Shown here one piece after another: positions 19,591 through 29,249 of a DNA stretch of 64,000 nt. The translations under genes and the position numbers were made by a program. The stretch's first letter is position 1; each line of letters begins with the position of its first letter. The notes under the pieces were generated by a model. It was not told where the DNA came from. It did not search any database and saw only the letters and a program-made list of their open reading frames with translations. The stretch lies in the NCBI RefSeq assembly GCF_000016185.1, contig NC_011420.2, positions 3,387,001 through 3,451,000 of the forward strand, read 5' to 3'. This DNA is from Rhodospirillum centenum SW. GTDB lineage: Bacteria; Pseudomonadota; Alphaproteobacteria; Azospirillales; Azospirillaceae.

Positions 19591-20286
19591 TCAGGCCGGG
19601 TCCAGGATGCAGGCGGCCAGCCCGTCGCGGCGGACGATCGCCATGCGGCGTTCGATGGTGGCGGCGCGGTTGCGGATATAGGCCGTCGGCCGCTCCGGCG
19701 ACCAGCGGCGCGGGTTCGGCAACACCGCCGCCAGCAGCGCCGCCTCCTGCGCCGAGAGGTCGGCCGCGGGCTTGCCGAAGTGGCGGCGGGCCGCGGCCTC
19801 CGCCCCGAAGATGCCGTCGCCCCATTCGGCCAGGTTCAGATAGACCTCGGCGATGCGCCGCTTCGGCCAGGTCGCTTCGATCAACAGGGTGAAACCCAGT
19901 TCCGCCCCCTTGCGCAGCCAGGTCCGGTCCGGCCAGAGGAAGGCGTTCTTCGCCGTCTGCATGCTCAGCGTGCTGGCCCCGCGCAGCCGCCCGCCCGCCT
20001 CGTTGTGGTCACGGGCGGCCTCGACCGCGTCCCAGTCGATGCCATGGTGGGTGCAGAAGCGGCTGTCCTCCGACGCCACGACGGCGGCGACCAGATGCGG
20101 GGAGATGGCATCCAGCGGCACCCAGCGCCGGTCGATGCCGGGGGCGCCCTGGGCCAGACGGATCGCCATCAGCGGCGACCCCGGCGGCGGCACCCAGCGG
20201 TAGGAAACGGCCAGGGCGACCAGCAGCAGGGCAAGCCCCGCCAGCACGGCGGCCATCCGGCGGAGAAGGCGGGGGATCATCGACAT
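19591..20286 (-). CDS. mtgA: Monofunctional biosynthetic peptidoglycan transglycosylase
   Basis: 231 residues with one N-terminal membrane anchor ([19 protein letters not shown]) and a GT51 glycosyltransferase domain that polymerises lipid II on the periplasmic side. Motifs: [18 protein letters not shown] with the catalytic Glu of [21 protein letters not shown] (GASTITQQ-like) with the following [17 protein letters not shown], and [20 protein letters not shown]. Length and lack of a transpeptidase domain identify MtgA. A TATACA element lies just upstream of the start. Confidence 0.97.
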   Translation of the reverse strand: MSMIPRLLRRMAAVLAGLALLLVALAVSYRWVPPPGSPLMAIRLAQGAPGIDRRWVPLDAISPHLVAAVVASEDSRFCTHHGIDWDAVEAARDHNEAGGRLRGASTLSMQTAKNAFLWPDRTWLRKGAELGFTLLIEATWPKRRIAEVYLNLAEWGDGIFGAEAAARRHFGKPAADLSAQEAALLAAVLPNPRRWSPERPTAYIRNRAATIERRMAIVRRDGLAACILDPA

Positions 20287-20404
20287 CGGAGACTGTATAC
20301 CCGACGGGTGGGGGTGTCGGGTACAACGCAGCTTCCACCCGTCCGGGCCGTCGGCGGCTGTCTCTCGCCGTTCCGGGTCCCCGTGTTCCGGCGTCTCCGC
20401 CGGC

Positions 20405-21841
20405 TCAGGCCGCGGCGATCGGCGGTTCCTCGGGCCGGGCGGCCGGTGCGGCCGTGGGCAGGAAGATGGTGGCGGTGGTGCCCTGGCCGGGGCGGCTGTC
20501 CAGGGTCAGGTGGCCGCCGTGCAGCCGGGCCAGCGCGTCCACCAGGGCGAGGCCCAGCCCGGTTCCCTCACCGGACCGGGCATAGCTGTTGTCCAGCCGC
20601 TCGAACGGTTGCAGCAGCCGGGGAAGCTGGTCGGCCGGGATGCCGGGGCCGGTGTCCGCCACCGTCACCGAGGCGCCGCCGGGCACGGCCAGGGCGGACA
20701 GGGTGACGCTGCCGCCATCGGGGGTGAATTTCAGGGCGTTGGTCAGCAGGTTGACCAGCATGTGGTGCAGCGCGCGGGCATCGGCCCGGCAGGCCGGCGG
20801 CGGGCCGGGCAGGTCCACCCGCAGGATCTGGCCGCGCGCATCCGCCCGTTGCCGGACCAGCCGCAGGGCTGCCGCCATCACCGCGCCCAGGTCCACCTCC
20901 TCGGGCGTGACGTGCAGCTTCGCCACCTCCACCTTGGACAGGTTCAGCAGATCGTTCACCAGATCCAGCAGGGTGTTGCCGCTCTCATGGATCAGGGAGA
21001 AGTACTCCCGCGTCCGGCCGCCCTCGGCACCGGACGGCGGCAGGGTGCGTCCCAGCTCCGACAGGCCGATGATGGCGTTCAGCGGGGTGCGGAACTCGTG
21101 GCTGACCATGGCCAGGAATTCGGTCTTGCTGCGGCTGCTCTCCAGCGCGCGCAGGCGCTGGTGGTCGGCCTGCTCCGCCAGATGGCGCATCTGTTCGCGC
21201 AGGCGGCGGTTCGCCAGCAGCAGCAGGGCCTGGACGAAGAGCAGCGAGAGCGTCAGCGCCGCCAGCAGGGTGACCGGATCCGTCGCCGACGTCCGGGCCA
21301 CCGGCAGCGATTCCGGATACAGGAACGCCTGCCAGAAGCGGAAGGCATAGATCGCCGACAGCCCGAGCAGGGCCACCACCCCCATGCCGTCGGTCAGGGT
21401 GATCCGCTGCCCACGGGGCGGCACGAACTCCCGGGCGCAGAGCAGGTAACCGGCGGTCAGGCAGGCCGCGTTCACGGCCACGCGGGCGACGATGTCGTCC
21501 CGTACCGCGCTCAGCCAGAACATGCTGACCGCCGTTGCCAGGGTGGCGGCAACCACCAGGCCCCAGGGGACCTGACGGCCGTTGAAGCGACGCAGCCCGG
21601 CCCAGATCAGCAGGAGACCGGCAAGGATGGCGCTGTTCGCCACGGTGATGGAAAGCACGTCGGGAATGACACCCCGCAGGGCCAGACCCCAGGTGCCGAT
21701 GCCGACGATAGCGCCGCCCACGGCCCACAGCCCGACGCCCGTCAGATTACGGTTGCTGAGCCAGAACAGGCTCAGTCCCAGGGCCAGAGCGGCGGCAACC
21801 AGACTGATCGCGGCGAAGATCGTCCCGACATCAAGTTGCAT
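20405..21841 (-). CDS. Membrane sensor histidine kinase
   Basis: 478 residues. Seven hydrophobic segments span residues 1-210, forming a multi-pass sensor domain that I do not assign to a named family. Then a short coiled linker ([24 protein letters not shown]), a HisKA dimerisation domain with phospho-acceptor His248 in [15 protein letters not shown], and an HATPase_c domain with [10 protein letters not shown] (N box), VADTGPGIP (G1), and [10 protein letters not shown] (G2). No receiver domain and no neighbouring response-regulator gene, so this is an orphan kinase. The 250-bp upstream region is AT-rich. Confidence 0.93.
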   Translation of the reverse strand: MQLDVGTIFAAISLVAAALALGLSLFWLSNRNLTGVGLWAVGGAIVGIGTWGLALRGVIPDVLSITVANSAILAGLLLIWAGLRRFNGRQVPWGLVVAATLATAVSMFWLSAVRDDIVARVAVNAACLTAGYLLCAREFVPPRGQRITLTDGMGVVALLGLSAIYAFRFWQAFLYPESLPVARTSATDPVTLLAALTLSLLFVQALLLLANRRLREQMRHLAEQADHQRLRALESSRSKTEFLAMVSHEFRTPLNAIIGLSELGRTLPPSGAEGGRTREYFSLIHESGNTLLDLVNDLLNLSKVEVAKLHVTPEEVDLGAVMAAALRLVRQRADARGQILRVDLPGPPPACRADARALHHMLVNLLTNALKFTPDGGSVTLSALAVPGGASVTVADTGPGIPADQLPRLLQPFERLDNSYARSGEGTGLGLALVDALARLHGGHLTLDSRPGQGTTATIFLPTAAPAARPEEPPIAAA

Positions 21842-22091
21842 TGCCCCGTCGCCCCACCCGTCATATCCCCATATGAACTACGGGCAAACATATACACTTT
21901 TATGTAAATTGCAGTAAGTCTAATCGTAAACCAGCCTGCCGGCGGTAGGGACCCTCGGAACGGTGGCGTTCTGCTGCCGCCACATCCCTCCGGGCAGGCA
22001 CGGAAAGGGCGGCCGCACCCTGGGCACGGCCGCCCCGTTCTTCCCCGGATGCCATGCCCCTGTCACGGCTGGGTCATGGCGCGCGCCGGCT
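21842..22091. other. Intergenic region upstream of the sensor kinase
   Basis: 250 bp between two leftward genes. Positions about 21870-21930 are strongly AT-rich for this genome (ATATGAACTA, ACATATACACTTTTATG) and probably contain the promoter of the kinase. The left-reading terminator of the upstream gene is listed separately. No coding potential is seen. Confidence 0.5.
22003..22036 (-). terminator. Rho-independent terminator of the peptidoglycan-binding protein gene
   Basis: GGGCGGCCG (22007-22015) is the exact complement of CGGCCGCCC (22027-22035), with an 11-nt loop. On the minus strand the stem is followed by TTTCC. It lies 55 bp downstream of the gene's stop. Confidence 0.7.
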
Positions 22092-22754
22092 TCAGCCGCC
22101 GCCCGGGCGCTGGCCGTCGCCGCTGCTGCTCCCCGTGCTGCCGCTGCTGCCGGTCGAACCCGTGGAGCCGGGGGCGCCGCTGCCCAGCGGGCTGCCGGCC
22201 GGGGAGTCGCTGCCGGTCGGGCTGCCGCCCGTGGACCCGCTGCCCATCGAACCGCTGCCCATCGACCCGCTGCTGCCGGACCCGCTGCCCAGGGCGTCGC
22301 CGCCCGTGGAACTGCGGCCCAGCGCGTCCGACGATCCTGACCCGCCCTGGCCGAGCCCGACCGACGGTTCCGACCCGGACATGAACTCCTCCGCGTCCAG
22401 GTCCAGCGCCGTCAGGGTTTCCTCGTCGAGCTGGCCGGAGGCCTCGATGCCTTCCTGCTGCTGGAAGGCCTGCACGGCGCGGCGGGTGTTCGGGCCCCAG
22501 GCACCGTCCACCGAGATCTCCTGGCCGTTCTCCTGGAGCGCCTGCTGGAGCTTGCGCACCTTCTCCTGGTCCATGCCGGCCGGCGCGCCCGACTGGCCGG
22601 ACCGGCCCGACTGCATGGACCCGGTCGTCTGGGACGGGTCCGTACCCATGCTCTGGGCGCCCTGGCCGGTCTGGGCGACGGCGGCGCCGGCGAGCAGGGT
22701 GCCGGCGGCGAGCGCGGCGGCGAGACGGGCCGCGGCGGGAAGCAAGGCTGTCAT
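22092..22754 (-). CDS. Secreted peptidoglycan-binding domain protein with Gly/Ser-rich tail
   Basis: 220 residues. Signal peptide: ARLAAALAAGTLLAGAAVAQ. After a Gln/Gly/Ser-rich linker comes a PG_binding_1 domain (residues about 70-120: VRKLQQALQENGQEISVDG, WGPNTRRAVQAFQQQEG, SGQLDEETLTALDL). The C-terminal 90 residues are low-complexity Gly/Ser repeats of the form GSGSMGSGSMGSG. The start at 22754 follows GAGAGGAAC. It probably anchors to cell-wall glycan in the periplasm. The low-complexity DNA (22100-22330) is repetitive. Confidence 0.85.
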   Translation of the reverse strand: MTALLPAAARLAAALAAGTLLAGAAVAQTGQGAQSMGTDPSQTTGSMQSGRSGQSGAPAGMDQEKVRKLQQALQENGQEISVDGAWGPNTRRAVQAFQQQEGIEASGQLDEETLTALDLDAEEFMSGSEPSVGLGQGGSGSSDALGRSSTGGDALGSGSGSSGSMGSGSMGSGSTGGSPTGSDSPAGSPLGSGAPGSTGSTGSSGSTGSSSGDGQRPGGG

Positions 22755-22999
22755 GGTGCGTTCCTCTCTCAATGCTCTTCCATGAGGTTGGCCGGACCGG
22801 GGCCGCTGCGGACGGGTCCGCCGGACGCTTTCCCGGACCGACGCCGTCGCAACAGCCGGGAGGCCGGTTCCATCCCGCCGCCCTTTCGGGGAGGTTCACC
22901 GCCCCGCTGCCCCGTTCACCTTTTGTTGATGCCGCGGCTGCCCGCCGTCCCTATACTGCGCGCCCGATCCCCGGCGTCCCCGAGACCGCGCCCGCCCGC

Positions 23000-25840
23000 A
23001 TGGACCCCACTTCCGCCCTTGCCGCCCCCGACCGGCACCGGCTGCTGCTGCCGGACGTTCCCGCCCTGGTCGTCGGCGCCCGCAGCGTCACGCTGCTCAC
23101 CCCCGACGGGGAGGTGGAGAGCCTGGGCCGCGACGCGGCGGCCGAGCGGCTGCGCCGCGGCAGCCTGGGCGCCGACGGGGTGATGCTCTGCCATGCCCGT
23201 GCCGTGGCCCGGAAGCTGGGACAGGAGTCCTTACGCGCCTTCGACCTGCTGGAGCTGTTCGCCTTCGTGCGGCCGGCCAGCTTCTGCCTGCCGACCCCGC
23301 GCGGGCTGGCCGAGGCGCTGGGGCTGGCCCGGCCGCACGACGCCGAGGGGGAGGCGCTGGCCCTGGTCGCCGCCGCGCGGCACCTGCTGGCCGAGCTGAC
23401 CGACCCCGAGCGTCCCGACCGCACCGGCAAGGCGGGGCTGGACCCGGCCGCCGTCGCCTGGGCGATGGGCGCCTGGGCCTGGACGCCCGCCGTTCTGGCG
23501 GCGCTGGGCGAGCCGCACGGCCCCGCCGGCGACCGCTCCCGCCGCGCCTTCCAGGTCTGGGCCCGGATCAAGGACTGGCAGGCGGAGGCGCCGGAACCGC
23601 CGCCCGGCCATCTGGCCGTGGACCCGTCCGAGGCGCGGCGCCGGCTGGCCGAGCTGGTGGCGGCCGGCAGCAACGCCGAGCCGCGGCCGCAGCAGTCCGA
23701 CTACGCCAGCGCGGTGACGCACGCCTTCACCCCGCGCGACCTGCCCGGCGCCCCCAACCTGGTGCTGGCGGAGGCCGGGACCGGCGTCGGCAAGACCCTG
23801 GGCTACCTCGCTCCCGCGACCCTGTGGGCGGAGAAGAACAAGGGGCCGGTCTGGATCTCCACCTATACCCGCCAGCTCCAGCACCAGATCGACAAGGAAC
23901 TGGACCGGCTGCATCCCGACCCGGAGAAGAAGGCCCGCAAGGTCGTCATCCGCAAGGGGCGGGAGAACTATCTCTGCCTGCTGAACCTGGAGGAGGCGTC
24001 GCTCGCGGCCCAGACCATGCCGCAGGTCGCCGTCGCCATGGGGCTGATGGCACGCTGGGCCGCGGTCACCCGCGATGGCGACATGCAGGGCGGCGACTTC
24101 CCCGGCTGGCTGGTGGACCTGCTGGGCCGCGGCCGCACGCTGGGGCTGGCCGACCGGCGCGGCGAATGCGTCTTCAGCGCCTGTCCGCACTACCAGAAGT
24201 GCTTCATCGAGAAGTCCGTGCGCCGCGCCCGGCGGGCCGACATCGTGGTCGCCAACCACGCCCTGGTGATGGTGCAGGCGGCCCTGGGCGGGGGCGACGA
24301 CGCCTATGTGCCCAGCCGCTTCGTGTTCGACGAGGGGCACCATGTCTTCGACGCCGCCGACAATGCCTTCGCCGCCCATCTGACGGCGGTGGAGACGGCG
24401 GAGCTGCGCCGCTGGCTGCTGGGGGCCGAGGTCTCCGGCCGCTCCCGCGCGCGGGGCCTGCGCCGCCGGGTCGAGGATCTGATCGGCGGCGACGAGGAGG
24501 CGGTGCAGCTTCTCGACCACATCGCCCACGCCGCCCGCCAGCTTCCCGGCGAGGCGTGGGGCCAGCGCGTCCACGGCGGCGAGCCGCAGGGGCCGGTGGA
24601 GCGGTTCCTGGCCCTGGTGCGGCAGCAGGTCTATGCCCGCGCCGCCGGCGCCGACGGTCCCTACAGCCTGGAGACGGAGGCGCGGCCGCCGGTGGAAGGG
24701 CTGCTGGACGCGGCGGCCGAACTGGACTCCGCCCTTCAGAAGCTGGTCCGCCCGCTGGAGGCGCTGTCCGCCCGGCTGGCCGAGATGCTGGACGAGGGGG
24801 CGGACGAGCTGGAGGCGGAGACGCGCCGCCGCCTCGATGCCGTCTCGCGCAGCCTGAAGCGCCGCGCCGCCATGGAGGTGGCGGGCTGGCGCCAGATGCT
24901 CCAGGAACTGGGCGGGGAGACGCCGCCCGCCTTCGTGGACTGGTTCGGGATCGAGCGCATCGACGGCCGCGACGTGGATGTGGGCATGTACCGCCACTGG
25001 GTCGATCCCACCGTGCCCTTCGCCGCCAGCGTCGGCGCCCAGGCGCACGGCATGGTCGTCACCTCCGCCACCCTGACGGACGGCACCGGCGACGTGGAGC
25101 AGGACTGGCAGGCGGCGCAGCAGCGCACAGGTGCGGTCCATCTGGGCAAGCCGGCCCTGCGCGCCACCGTGCCGTCGCCCTTCGACTACGCACGGCAGAC
25201 GCGGGTGCTGGTCGTCACCGACGTGCGCAAGGACGATCTGTCCCAGGTCGCCGCCGCCTACCGGGAGCTGTTCCTGGCCGCCGGCGGCGGCGGGCTGGGG
25301 CTGTTCACCGCCATCTCGCGGCTGAAGGCGGTGCACGAGAAGATCGCCCTGCCGCTGGAGCAGGCGGGCATCCCGCTCCTGGCGCAGCACCTGGACGGCA
25401 TGGACGTGCCGACTCTGGTGGATATCTTCCGCGGCGAGCACGACGCCTGCCTGCTGGGCACCGACGCCGTGCGCGACGGGGTGGACGTGCCCGGCCGCTC
25501 GCTGCGGCTGATCGTCTTCGACCGGGTGCCGTGGCCGCGGCCGGACATCCTGCACCGGGCGCGGCGGGAATATTTCGACCGCAAGGCCCGCGCCCGCCGC
25601 CATGACGACATGATCACCCGGCTGCGGCTGCGCCAGGCCTTCGGCCGGCTGGTCCGCCGCGCCGACGACACCGGCGTCTTCGTGCTGCTGGACCCGATGA
25701 TGCCCTCCCGCCTGAGGGGCGCCTTTCCGGAGGGCGTGGAGCTGCACCGTGTCGGCCTTGCCGAGGCCGTCCGCGCCACCCGCGCCTTCCTGGTCCCCCC
25801 GGACGGACAGGCCGACGCGATCCCGGACGGGGAAGCCTGA
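23000..25840 (+). CDS. DinG/XPD-family ATP-dependent DNA helicase
   Basis: 946 residues, superfamily 2 helicase of the iron-sulfur Rad3/XPD/DinG group. Walker A: AEAGTGVGKTLGYLAP (about 258-273). Four cysteines fit the 4Fe-4S cluster: Cys326, Cys390, Cys395, Cys401 (ENYLC, GECVFSACPHYQKC). The DEAH-equivalent is DEGH (444-447). C-terminal motifs: LLGTDAVRDGVDVPG and LRQAFGRLVRRADDTG. The first 220 residues (VPALVVGARSVTLLTPDGE...) are a family-specific N-terminal region. The start at 23000 is chosen because the upstream frame is low-complexity and overlaps the promoter region. Confidence 0.93.
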   Translation: MDPTSALAAPDRHRLLLPDVPALVVGARSVTLLTPDGEVESLGRDAAAERLRRGSLGADGVMLCHARAVARKLGQESLRAFDLLELFAFVRPASFCLPTPRGLAEALGLARPHDAEGEALALVAAARHLLAELTDPERPDRTGKAGLDPAAVAWAMGAWAWTPAVLAALGEPHGPAGDRSRRAFQVWARIKDWQAEAPEPPPGHLAVDPSEARRRLAELVAAGSNAEPRPQQSDYASAVTHAFTPRDLPGAPNLVLAEAGTGVGKTLGYLAPATLWAEKNKGPVWISTYTRQLQHQIDKELDRLHPDPEKKARKVVIRKGRENYLCLLNLEEASLAAQTMPQVAVAMGLMARWAAVTRDGDMQGGDFPGWLVDLLGRGRTLGLADRRGECVFSACPHYQKCFIEKSVRRARRADIVVANHALVMVQAALGGGDDAYVPSRFVFDEGHHVFDAADNAFAAHLTAVETAELRRWLLGAEVSGRSRARGLRRRVEDLIGGDEEAVQLLDHIAHAARQLPGEAWGQRVHGGEPQGPVERFLALVRQQVYARAAGADGPYSLETEARPPVEGLLDAAAELDSALQKLVRPLEALSARLAEMLDEGADELEAETRRRLDAVSRSLKRRAAMEVAGWRQMLQELGGETPPAFVDWFGIERIDGRDVDVGMYRHWVDPTVPFAASVGAQAHGMVVTSATLTDGTGDVEQDWQAAQQRTGAVHLGKPALRATVPSPFDYARQTRVLVVTDVRKDDLSQVAAAYRELFLAAGGGGLGLFTAISRLKAVHEKIALPLEQAGIPLLAQHLDGMDVPTLVDIFRGEHDACLLGTDAVRDGVDVPGRSLRLIVFDRVPWPRPDILHRARREYFDRKARARRHDDMITRLRLRQAFGRLVRRADDTGVFVLLDPMMPSRLRGAFPEGVELHRVGLAEAVRATRAFLVPPDGQADAIPDGEA

Positions 25841-25906
25841 CCCTGGACGGTGGCGGGTTCCTGCTGCATGATCTTCGGGGCGTGGCCTGGGCCGGAAATT
25901 CCCCCG

Positions 25907-27595
25907 ATGCGTGTAAAGGACGTCCTGAATCTGGTCCTGCCCAGGGGCAGCGGCGGCACCCGGTCCCGCTTCGGCACCTGCCCCTGGTGGCCGCCGGACG
26001 TCTTCGCCGTGGCGGCCATGCTGGTGGAAATGAACGGGACCTACGCCCATCCCGCCTGCATGGCCGGATGGTCGAGGGACTATCTGTTTTCCAACGACTA
26101 TGTGAACCAGGTCGTCGAACTGGGCCGTGCCTGGCGCCGGGACTGGCGGACGCCGAGGGGTGTCAGTGACCTCTGGCGGGTCCTGGTGGACGGAGCGGAG
26201 GAACGGGTCGCTTCCCGCGACACGGACGGGCTGCGGCCCTGGCAGGCCGCCGCCGTCCGATTGCTCGCCACCGCCGACGAGGCGTGCCGGAACATCGGCT
26301 TCGTTCCCGACAAGGAGGAGAATGCCGTCGCCTGGGTCTTCCTCCAGCAGTATGTCGGCGTCGAGGATACGGCTCCCGACGCCTGCCGACTGCTGCCACA
26401 TCTGCCGGTCAGCCTCTGCACGGGTCTTGTTCCGCCTGACGTGGCCTGCGTCCAGCCCAAGACGAACACGCCCCGCGTGGGCTGTACCCTGCGGTCGCTG
26501 ACGCATCACATCGCCCTGCTGCCCGGCCGCGGAATCGTGGAGACGCAGTGGCGCATGGGCTTCGGCCGCCCGGCCCAGAAGGATGACCGGCCGCTGAACC
26601 TGCTGCTGGTGCCGCTGCCGTATGCCATCCGTGCCGAGGACTTCAAGGCGTGCGACCGCTGGGCGGATGACAAGGCGCGCTTCTTCCGCCTTGTGCCCGG
26701 CTGGCTGCACGATGCCGCGGGGGAGCCTGTTGCTGCGGATACCATCGTCGATTTCCTGCGGACCCTCGTTCATGCGGCGCGACGGGAGGCTGCGGAAATC
26801 CACGGCATCGTCCTGCCGGAGTCCGCCCTGTTGGAGGCGCAGGCCGGGGCGGTGGCGGACCTTCTGGCCCGGGACCCCGACATGGCCGGGCTTGAACTGT
26901 TCGTGTCCGGCGCGATCGGCGGCAGTACCGAGCGCCCCCGCAACGAAGCGATGACCTTCCGCTTCTTCAAGCAGGCCGTCGGTCAGTCCTGGAGTCAGGC
27001 GAAGCACCATCGCTGGCGCCTGGACAAGCCGCAGGTGCGTCAATACCACCTCGGTCACCTTCTCGATCCGACCTGCCTCTGGTGGGAGCAGATCGATGTC
27101 AGCCGGCGCGTCTGCCATTTCACCGTCGTGCGGCGGGACACCACCCTGTCGGTTCTGATCTGTGAGGATCTTGCCCGCGTCGATCCGGTGCTGCCGGCGG
27201 TCAACGCGATCGGCCCCAACCTTGTCATCGCGCTGCTGATGGACGGGCCGCAGCTTGAGCGGCGGTGGCCCGGCCGGTACGCCACGGTGCTGGCCGAGGA
27301 TCCGGGTTCTTCCGTGCTGACGCTCACCTCGATCGGCATGATCCGCCGCTCCCAGGAACCCGGCGCGCCACCGATGCGGCAGATCGCGTTGTGGAAGGAA
27401 CCAGGGGAACCGGCGAAGGAACTGCACCTCGGGCCGGGGCAGCAGGCCCTGCTGCTGTCCCTGCGTCCGGAGCCTTGGGAACTGGCGACCCTGGATACCC
27501 GGGCGGACAGGGGGCGGTCGCGGCGCTGGCGTCTTGTGGCCGCCCATGGTATTTCTGCCAGACTCGGCGGCCTTATCTGGCCGTCTCTTGACTGA
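25907..27595 (+). CDS. Nitrilase-superfamily domain protein, stand-alone (RT-associated-type?)
   Basis: 562 residues. The C-terminal half fits the carbon-nitrogen hydrolase fold: NLLLVPLPYAI (first strand, about 231), IVLPES with Glu305, QAKHHRW with Lys366, LSVLICEDLAR with Cys419, and NLVIALLMDGPQLERRWPGR after it. This supplies a plausible Glu-Lys-Cys triad. The N-terminal 230 residues are unassigned; QPKTNTPRVGCTLRSLTHH is a striking conserved-looking line. From memory, similar nitrilase domains accompany some defence-related reverse transcriptases, but no RT lies nearby. Start ATG 25907 has only a weak ribosome site; ATG 25850 adds 19 residues. No signal peptide. The substrate is unknown. 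Confidence 0.7.
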   Translation: MRVKDVLNLVLPRGSGGTRSRFGTCPWWPPDVFAVAAMLVEMNGTYAHPACMAGWSRDYLFSNDYVNQVVELGRAWRRDWRTPRGVSDLWRVLVDGAEERVASRDTDGLRPWQAAAVRLLATADEACRNIGFVPDKEENAVAWVFLQQYVGVEDTAPDACRLLPHLPVSLCTGLVPPDVACVQPKTNTPRVGCTLRSLTHHIALLPGRGIVETQWRMGFGRPAQKDDRPLNLLLVPLPYAIRAEDFKACDRWADDKARFFRLVPGWLHDAAGEPVAADTIVDFLRTLVHAARREAAEIHGIVLPESALLEAQAGAVADLLARDPDMAGLELFVSGAIGGSTERPRNEAMTFRFFKQAVGQSWSQAKHHRWRLDKPQVRQYHLGHLLDPTCLWWEQIDVSRRVCHFTVVRRDTTLSVLICEDLARVDPVLPAVNAIGPNLVIALLMDGPQLERRWPGRYATVLAEDPGSSVLTLTSIGMIRRSQEPGAPPMRQIALWKEPGEPAKELHLGPGQQALLLSLRPEPWELATLDTRADRGRSRRWRLVAAHGISARLGGLIWPSLD

Positions 27596-27835
27596 GGATC
27601 GGGTGTACCCATCCTCATGTGTCCGATGAGTGTGTCCCCCGACCGTCCGCGGGCACCCTGCCGGCAGGCTGTCCGGGGTGTCGGGCAGGCGGCGTTGTCC
27701 GGGGCGTGGCAGACCGGTGGCGCTCCAGTCCGGTGGCGCACCAGACCGGGCTACGCCAGTCCGGGCGGGCATCATGCCGGTGTCGGGGCACCCCTTCCGG
27801 GCCCCTGGCCGCACCGGCGTATCGAGGAGCGGAGC
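27596..27835. other. Intergenic region, no gene seen
   Basis: 240 bp after the nitrilase-like gene. Open frames here have no recognisable protein pattern and overlap one another. No terminator with a U tract was found. Confidence 0.4.
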
Positions 27836-28045
27836 ATGGTGAGCGTTGCGCGTCGGTACGGGATGTCTGAGCAGATGGAGCGGGAATTCCGCCGTGATCT
27901 GCGGGATGGTCTGGAGCGTGTGGCCGGTCTGATCAGCGTCCACCAGGACGCAGGGGCGGGCCGCGAGCAGCGTCTGCCCGACGCGCGGACCGATGCGAAG
28001 CCGGATCATGAGCCGATCCGCAGGACCGCCCGCTCCGGCCGCTGA
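27836..28045 (+). CDS. Small hypothetical protein
   Basis: A possible 69-residue protein (MVSVARRYGMSEQMEREF ... RTARSGR) preceded by GAGGAGCGG at suitable spacing. It is charged, with one amphipathic helix (SEQMEREFRRDLRDGLERVAGL) and a basic, probably disordered tail; no membrane segment. I do not recognise a family. It could be a chance frame in GC-rich DNA; the ribosome site and helix are the only support. Confidence 0.4.
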   Translation: MVSVARRYGMSEQMEREFRRDLRDGLERVAGLISVHQDAGAGREQRLPDARTDAKPDHEPIRRTARSGR

Positions 28046-28346
28046 CCCCCCGACCGCGTTTGCTCATCGTCGGGGCCGTCACCAGCCAGACCCTTGCCAG
28101 CGAGACTTTCCCGGCGGCGCCGGCAACCATCCCCTATTGCGCACGTTCTCCCTTTGCCGCCCCTGGCCGGCCCCCCTTGACGGCGGGGTGGGGGCACCAT
28201 AGCTGTGGCCGGCGCGCCGATCCCGGCCGTGGCGGCGTCAGGCTGCCTGTTTCCCCGGCGGCCCGGTGCAGGCCCGTTCCATCCGGCCAAGCCTGCCGGC
28301 CCCTCTCCCGGCGATGGCCGGGGCTCTTCCCACGCCAAGGACCTCC
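28046..28346. other. Intergenic region, no gene seen
   Basis: 301 bp between the small hypothetical and the TerB gene. Several G/C-rich potential hairpins but no frame with protein-like composition. It presumably carries the TerB promoter. Confidence 0.4.
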
Positions 28347-28751
28347 ATGATCGACCATCATCGCGCGCTGATCTACACCATGGTCCTCGTCTCCGCCTCG
28401 GACGGCGACATGACCGATGCCGAACTGAAGACCATTGCCGATACGGTGCGCCTGCTCCCTGCCTTCCGCGGTTTCGAACTGCGCGAGCTGACCACCGTCG
28501 CCCGCGAGTGCACTGCGCTCGTGAACGACGAGGACGGGCTGGATCAGGCGCTGCACGCCATCAAGGCCGGCCTGCCGGCGAAGATGCGTGAGACGGCCTA
28601 TGCCCTGGCCTGCGAGGTGGTGGCCGCCGACGGCAAGGCCAGCCAGGAGGAACTGCGGATGCTGGAACTGATCCGGCACGGCTGGATCTGGACCGCCTCA
28701 ACGCCGCCGCCATCGAGCGCGGCGCCCGCGCGCCGCCACATGGTGCCCTGA
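28347..28751 (+). CDS. TerB-family protein with a C-terminal out-of-frame stretch
   Basis: 134 residues as read. MIDHHRALIYTMVLVSASDGDMTDAEL and ACEVVAADGKASQEELRMLELI are the two metal-binding acidic helix-loop motifs of TerB/tellurite-resistance-type helical proteins. From about codon 111 the frame gives GWIWTASTPPPSSAAPA, unlike the family, while the -1 shifted frame over 28679-28732 reads RLDLDRLNAAAIERGARA, which does look like a TerB C-terminus; the frame then returns to RHMVP and stop. So one base is apparently missing near 28674-28680 and one extra is present near 28730-28736. Either a compensated double frameshift or sequence errors. Confidence 0.8.
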   Translation: MIDHHRALIYTMVLVSASDGDMTDAELKTIADTVRLLPAFRGFELRELTTVARECTALVNDEDGLDQALHAIKAGLPAKMRETAYALACEVVAADGKASQEELRMLELIRHGWIWTASTPPPSSAAPARRHMVP

Positions 28752-28768
28752 CGGGGCGTTCCCGTTCC

Positions 28769-29137
28769 TCAGTCCCGTTCCTCCGGCGGGCGGCTGCCGT
28801 TGCGCGCGGCTGCCGTCCGTCCTTCTTCGGCGTCCGCCCGGCAGGCGGACAGCCGGGCAGCCACCCGCGCCAGCCAGATGTCGCCCGTCGCCGCCGCCGC
28901 CGTCAGCGCCGCGCGCCGGCGGGCACAGGCCAGCCGCATCGCCGCGCATTCGCGCGCGGCCCGTTCCCGCATCGCGGCCCGGTCCGCGATGCGCCAGATC
29001 GGCTGCCCGCCGGCCGCAGCGGCCAGCCGGGCGGCCCGCGGCGGCGGCCCGTCATACGCCAGGAACAGGGCGTCCAGCAGGGCCTCGGAGGCGGCCGGGG
29101 AGGGGAGGGCCGGGGCTGGCCCGGGGGGATGGGGCAT
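28769..29137 (-). CDS. Hypothetical Ala/Arg-rich protein
   Basis: 122 residues, rich in Ala and Arg, with a helical stretch (AAMRERAARECAAMRLACARRRAAL in parts) and the line LLDALFLAYDGPPPRAARLAAA. No signal peptide or membrane segment. No family recognised. It converges with the TerB gene and lies between it and the repressor, in the same direction as the repressor. Composition suggests it could be real; a chance GC-rich frame cannot be excluded. Confidence 0.45.
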   Translation of the reverse strand: MPHPPGPAPALPSPAASEALLDALFLAYDGPPPRAARLAAAAGGQPIWRIADRAAMRERAARECAAMRLACARRRAALTAAAATGDIWLARVAARLSACRADAEEGRTAAARNGSRPPEERD

Positions 29138-29249
29138 GGGACGACTCGCGCGGAAACAGGCCCCAGGATGGTGCCGCCGGCGGATCGCTGTCAATGAATT
29201 AATTCCTAGGTTCGGGTCCTGCACACCGTCCCACCCTGCGGCCTGCGGC

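Noticed and set aside
22923-22963. TTGTTG...TATACT promoter-like pair before the DinG-like gene
   Set aside because: Spacing of more than 20 bp is outside the normal range; the TATACT alone is not enough.
23231-28009. A 1592-codon leftward open frame
   Set aside because: Antisense to the DinG-like helicase and nitrilase-like genes, with low-complexity composition; no motifs.
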